A stretch of 6,370 bases of DNA from Bryobacteraceae bacterium (GTDB lineage: Bacteria; Acidobacteriota; Terriglobia; Bryobacterales; Bryobacteraceae). This document shows, piece by piece, positions 4,893 to 6,370 of the stretch (position 1 is the stretch's first letter; the number at the start of each line of letters is the position of its first letter). Location of the stretch: contig JASHWA010000432.1 of the NCBI GenBank assembly GCA_030044325.1, positions 1 to 6,370 of the forward strand, written 5' to 3'. The position numbers and the translations under genes were made by a program. The notes beneath the pieces are model-generated. The model saw nothing but the letters and a program-made list of their open reading frames with translations, was not told the origin of the DNA and did no database searches.

Positions 4893-6370
4893 ATGAGGAA
4901 GCCTTCCGCGGTCTTGATGTGTGCGTTCTCGGTGGGGAGCTTTCTCCACGCGCAGGCGACCTCGGGAACGGTCCGTGGAAGCGTACTCGATCCCAGCGGC
5001 GCCGCGATCGCGGGGGCCACGGTGGAAATTCAGAATCCCGTTTCGCACTACGACCAGACCGCAAAAACGGACAGGAACGGAGCGTTTGGATTCAACAACG
5101 TTCCCTACAATAACTATCACACCACCGCCACCGCGCCGGGGTTCGCCAGCGGCGAGCAGGACATCGACGTGCGTTCCGCGATTCCGCTGGAGATCAAGTT
5201 TCAACTGAAACTGGGAACCGAGACCACCAATGTCACGGTGACCGCGGCCGCGGACCTGATCGAAACCAATCCGGAAACGCACACCGACGTGGACCGCGAC
5301 CTGTTCAACAAGCTGCCGCTCGAAAGCGCGTCTTCTTCCTTAAGCTCGCTGGTGACGCTGGCGACGCCGGGAGTCGCGGCGGATTCGAACGGATTGTTCC
5401 ACGGGCTCGGCGATCACGCGGAGAATTCGTTTTCCGTGGACGGGCAGCCGATCACGGACCAGCAGAGCAAGGTATTTTCGAACCAGCTTCCGGTAGACGC
5501 GGTGCAATCGATGGAAGTGATCGAGGGCGCGCCTCCGGCCGAATACGGCGATAAAACCAGCCTGGTGATTGTCGCGACAACGCGGTCGGGATTGGGAGAA
5601 ACCACGCCGCACGGAGACATCACGGCGTCGTTCGGCAATTTCGGAACGTACAACGGCGGATTCGACGCCGGCTACGGAAACGACAAGTGGGGAAATTTCA
5701 TTGCGGCGAACGGTCTCGACACCGAGCGCTTTCTGGACGGGCCGGAGTTCACGGTGATGCACGATACCGGCAACCAGATGAATATTTTCGACCACGTGGA
5801 CTACAAGCCATCGCAGTGGGACACGGTGAGCTTGAATTTTCAATACACGCGGTCGTGGTTTGAGACGCCGAATTCCTTCGACATGCAGGATGCGACGGCG
5901 TGGAGCGGCGCTTTGTGCGAGTCGCTGGGCACGTCGAGTGCGTGCAATGGAATCGGGCCGAACGGCCAGCTGGTGGGCCCCACGGATCAAAGGGCGAAGA
6001 TCCGCACTTTCGATATCGCGCCGAGCTGGACGCGCATCGTCAACGCCAATATGGTGCTGACCATGGGCGCGTGGGCGCGGCAGGATCAATTCAACTATTA
6101 TCCGAGCGACGATCCTTTCGCGGATTACGTTCCCGACCTGCAAACCACCACGGACGGGCAGAATCGGCGGCTGACCGATATGGGCGCCCACGGCAGCGTG
6201 TCCTACGTTCACGGGATTCATACGATTCGCGCGGGCGTGGAGTGGTATGACGAAATTTTGACGGAGGGCGACAGTTTCGGCATCGTCGATCCGGCGTTCA
6301 ATGCCGTGTGTCTCAACGCGGACGGCAGCGCGAACACCAACCCGCTGCTGACCAATCCCGGCAATTGCAC
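4893..6370 (+). CDS. TonB-dependent receptor with carboxypeptidase-regulatory-like N-domain (3' truncated by window)
   Basis: The frame is open for 492 codons to the window end. Residues 1-22 are a signal peptide: MRK, the hydrophobic core AVLMCAFSVGSFL, and probable cleavage after HAQA. Residues 25-110 form a CarboxypepD_reg-like domain (GTVRGSVLDPSGAAIAGATVEI, then NGAFGFNNVPY). About 115-230 is the plug, with LVTLATPGV, NSFSVDGQ at 178-185, DAVQSMEVIEGAPPAEYGDK and VATTRSG. Barrel strands follow. CESLGTSSAC may be a disulfide-closed surface loop. It should be an outer-membrane, TonB-energised transporter; the substrate is unknown. ATG 4893 is the only reasonable start, because an in-frame TAG lies at 4857-4859 and no other ATG or GTG intervenes. 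GAGGA directly abuts the ATG, an unusually short Shine-Dalgarno spacing. It probably has its own promoter in the 79-bp gap behind the regulator gene. It is clearly divergent from the receptor at 324-2819. Confidence 0.9.
   Translation, partial: MRKPSAVLMCAFSVGSFLHAQATSGTVRGSVLDPSGAAIAGATVEIQNPVSHYDQTAKTDRNGAFGFNNVPYNNYHTTATAPGFASGEQDIDVRSAIPLEIKFQLKLGTETTNVTVTAAADLIETNPETHTDVDRDLFNKLPLESASSSLSSLVTLATPGVAADSNGLFHGLGDHAENSFSVDGQPITDQQSKVFSNQLPVDAVQSMEVIEGAPPAEYGDKTSLVIVATTRSGLGETTPHGDITASFGNFGTYNGGFDAGYGNDKWGNFIAANGLDTERFLDGPEFTVMHDTGNQMNIFDHVDYKPSQWDTVSLNFQYTRSWFETPNSFDMQDATAWSGALCESLGTSSACNGIGPNGQLVGPTDQRAKIRTFDIAPSWTRIVNANMVLTMGAWARQDQFNYYPSDDPFADYVPDLQTTTDGQNRRLTDMGAHGSVSYVHGIHTIRAGVEWYDEILTEGDSFGIVDPAFNAVCLNADGSANTNPLLTNPGNC

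Noticed and set aside
5340..6221. A 293-codon minus-strand open frame opposite the second receptor gene
   Set aside because: The plus strand encodes plug and barrel sequence across the whole span. The antisense product is Arg/His/Val-rich with no domain, a by-product of GC-rich codon use.

Overview
The window looks like chromosomal DNA from an acidobacterium, most plausibly of the Solibacter/Bryobacter type (class Terriglobia). The reasons are GC-rich coding sequence, two large TonB-dependent receptors that each carry an N-terminal carboxypeptidase-regulatory-like domain, a LytTR response regulator, an M28-type peptidase tail, and structured intergenic repeats. The taxonomic placement is inference from gene content and style; no search was run.

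Layout: (1) Positions 1-216 (+) hold the C-terminal tail of an M28-family zinc peptidase. (2) Positions 217-323 are a convergent gap with inverted repeats. (3) Positions 324-2819 (-) encode a complete TonB-dependent outer-membrane receptor. (4) Positions 2820-3161 contain no credible gene. They hold a cluster of three hairpins flanked by an 8-bp direct repeat, then two abutting palindromic repeat elements sharing the core GAGGTTG(C/T)TGAAAAA. (5) Positions 3162-3800 (-) encode a Sua5/YrdC-family threonylcarbamoyl-AMP synthase with a GTG start. (6) Positions 3801-4042 are a divergent intergenic region with two hairpins and a candidate LytTR operator. (7) Positions 4043-4813 (+) encode a LytTR-type response regulator. 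(8) Positions 4814-4892 carry a second copy of the candidate operator. (9) Positions 4893-6370 (+) encode the first 492 residues of a second TonB-dependent receptor, which runs off the window.

The best candidate for a coherent, possibly undescribed unit is the regulator plus the downstream receptor. A 34-bp pattern, AAAAGTCCGC-N12-GAAGTTC-N2-TCA, occurs upstream of the regulator gene and again between its stop codon and the receptor gene. Each copy contains two AAGTYC half-sites exactly 21 bp apart (9-bp half-sites, 12-bp spacer), which is the known geometry of LytTR operators. I infer an autoregulated LytTR regulator controlling the adjacent outer-membrane receptor. No sensor kinase is visible in the window, and the substrates of both receptors are unknown.
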